A stretch of 64,000 nucleotides of DNA from Arthrobacter zhaoxinii (lineage in GTDB: Bacteria; Actinomycetota; Actinomycetes; Actinomycetales; Micrococcaceae): positions 682,001 to 746,000 of the forward strand of contig NZ_CP104275.1 in NCBI RefSeq assembly GCF_025244925.1, written 5' to 3'. Below the pieces are notes generated by a model. It was not told the DNA's origin, searched no databases, and saw only the letters and a list, made by a program, of their open reading frames with translations. Below are positions 62,709-64,000 of the stretch, piece by piece (the stretch's first letter is position 1; each line of letters opens with the position of its first letter). A program made the translations under genes and the position numbers.

Positions 62709-64000
62709 GTGGGCAGCATGCAGGACCATCCGTCAAACGAGAACGCCACGCCATTACGGCAGGACGGCCAACCGGTGATAACTCCCGCCTCCACCCCGAA
62801 CACCGCCACCTACGGGGTGCACTCGGAGGTCGGCAAACTGCGCAAGGTTCTCGTCTGCGCCCCGGGCCTCGCCCACGAACGGCTCACACCCACCAACCGG
62901 GAAGACCTGCTGTTCGACGACGTGATGTGGGTAGAGAACGCCCAGCGCGACCACGCCGACTTCGTCACCAAGATGGAGAACCACGGCGTGGACGTCGTCG
63001 AGCTCCATGACCTGCTGGGCTCCACCATGGACCTGCCCGAGGCGCGGACCTGGCTGCTGGACCGGAAAATCGTCGCCAACCGGGTCGGGCTCGGATTGGT
63101 GTCCGGCACCCGGGCCTTCCTGGATTCACTCACCGGCGCGGACCTGGCACGCTACCTCATCGGCGGGCTCGCGACGTCGGACCTTCCCGCCGACTACCGC
63201 ACCGGTTACATCGCCCTGGCCCGGGAATCCTCGGGCCGGCCCGAGTACCTGCTGCCGCCGCTGCCTAACACCCTCTACACCCGAGACACCACCTGCTGGG
63301 TCGGCGAAGGGCTGACGCTGAACCCGCTGTACTGGCCGGCACGCCACGACGAGACCCTGCTGATGCAGGCCATCTATCGGTTCCATCCGGAGTACGCGGC
63401 GTCCACCGTCTGGTGGGGCGACGGGGAACAGGACTGGGGCCAGGCCTATCTGGAAGGCGGGGACGTGATGCCCGTGGGCAACGGCACCGTGCTGATCGGC
63501 ATGGGGGAGCGCACCTCCCGCCAGGCCATCACCCAGCTCGCGCAGTCGCTGTTCGCCGCCGAGGCCGCCGAACGGATCGTGGTGGCCGGCATGCCCAAGC
63601 TGCGCGCCGCGATGCACCTGGACACCGTGTTCACCTTCGCCGACCGGGACCTGGCCACCATCCACCCGGCCATCGTGGACGGCATCCACGCCTTCACCAT
63701 CCACCCCTCGGACCGCAGCCCCGGCCTGGAGGTGCGGGACCACCGCGACCGCCGCTTCGTAGACGTCGTGGCCGAATCCATGGGCTACAAAAAGCTGCGC
63801 CTGGTGGAGACCGCCGGCGACTACTCCGCCTCCGAACGGCAGCAGTGGGACAGCGCGAACAACGCCGTCGCCCTGGAGCCGGGCGTGGTGTTCACCTATG
63901 ACCGCAACACCCAGACCAACGCGGCGCTGCGGAACGCCGGGGTCGAGGTGATCCCGATTGTCGGGGCCGAACTCGGCCGCGGCCGCGGCGGCGGGCACTG
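62709..64000 (+). CDS. arcA: Arginine deiminase, 3' end outside window
   Basis: The first 430 codons are visible and the frame is open to the window edge. GTG 62709 is the start, with AAAGGGGAA 5 bases ahead; ATG 62718 is too far from it. Guanidino-modifying-enzyme motifs: [25 protein letters not shown] (about 36-60), [45 protein letters not shown] (catalytic His and Asp) and the terminal GRGRGGGH, after which the last two bases begin the TG- codon of the catalytic Cys. It hydrolyses arginine to citrulline and ammonia, the first step of the ADI pathway that yields ATP. The rest of the arc operon would follow outside the window. Confidence 0.95.
   Translation, partial: MGSMQDHPSNENATPLRQDGQPVITPASTPNTATYGVHSEVGKLRKVLVCAPGLAHERLTPTNREDLLFDDVMWVENAQRDHADFVTKMENHGVDVVELHDLLGSTMDLPEARTWLLDRKIVANRVGLGLVSGTRAFLDSLTGADLARYLIGGLATSDLPADYRTGYIALARESSGRPEYLLPPLPNTLYTRDTTCWVGEGLTLNPLYWPARHDETLLMQAIYRFHPEYAASTVWWGDGEQDWGQAYLEGGDVMPVGNGTVLIGMGERTSRQAITQLAQSLFAAEAAERIVVAGMPKLRAAMHLDTVFTFADRDLATIHPAIVDGIHAFTIHPSDRSPGLEVRDHRDRRFVDVVAESMGYKKLRLVETAGDYSASERQQWDSANNAVALEPGVVFTYDRNTQTNAALRNAGVEVIPIVGAELGRGRGGGH

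Noticed and set aside
62348..62809. 153-codon minus-strand frame upstream of arginine deiminase
   Set aside because: It overlaps the deiminase start on the opposite strand and has no domain or ribosome site.

Overview
The window is high-GC, densely coding DNA from an actinobacterium. The gene families (HNH/DUF222 protein, DUF3052-like protein, NrtR regulator, TY-Chap proteins, arabinoside/ROK sugar genes) and codon style suggest Micrococcaceae, probably Arthrobacter or a close relative; this is an inference from families, not a database result. No tRNA, rRNA, integrase, transposase or CRISPR array was seen.

Region 1 (1-9 kb): a 5'-truncated NRAMP/YcsG transporter on the plus strand, an HNH/DUF222 protein, then a minus-strand operon pxpA, fused pxpB-pxpC and a fused biotin carboxylase/BCCP gene (5-oxoproline use). 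Two tandemly duplicated lipoproteins follow. Region 2 (9-14.6 kb) is mixed housekeeping: FAD oxidoreductase, secreted SNase-like lipoprotein, DUF3052-like protein, two VOC proteins and an AraC-type regulator. Region 3 (14.8-30.2 kb) is a sugar block: a ChvE/GguA/GguB monosaccharide ABC importer, a second CUT1-type importer, a GH51 arabinofuranosidase, a LacI regulator with a 16-bp palindromic operator, a TIM-barrel isomerase, a Gfo/Idh/MocA dehydrogenase, a ROK regulator and an SGNH hydrolase.

Region 4 (30.4-38.4 kb) is accessory. It holds a macro-SIR2 fusion and an ADP-ribosylglycohydrolase fused to a dual-specificity-phosphatase domain, divergent from a NrtR-type regulator with a degraded Nudix box. 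All three point to NAD/ADP-ribose chemistry. Two TY-Chap-like proteins, two GIY-YIG proteins and an HhH-glycosylase-like protein follow. Region 5 (38.4-44.6 kb) is an AddA/AddB-like helicase-nuclease pair whose operon runs into one GIY-YIG gene and the HhH gene.

Region 6 (44.6-62.3 kb) is a defence island with visibly lower GC in its core (by hand count 29 of 60 G+C at 47821-47880 against 41 of 60 at 42121-42180). It contains an HTH/HNHEA-repeat protein with an RNase H-like protein; a MORC-type restriction-modification operon (Z1 ATPase, PD-(D/E)XK protein, MORC-like GHKL ATPase, an unnamed subunit, DUF6339) with a convergent cytosine methyltransferase; a NERD-helicase; a start-less remnant of what looks like a dynamin-like (LeoA-type) GTPase; and a BsuBI/PstI-type methyltransferase/endonuclease pair. 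The window ends inside an arginine deiminase gene, just at its catalytic cysteine codon.
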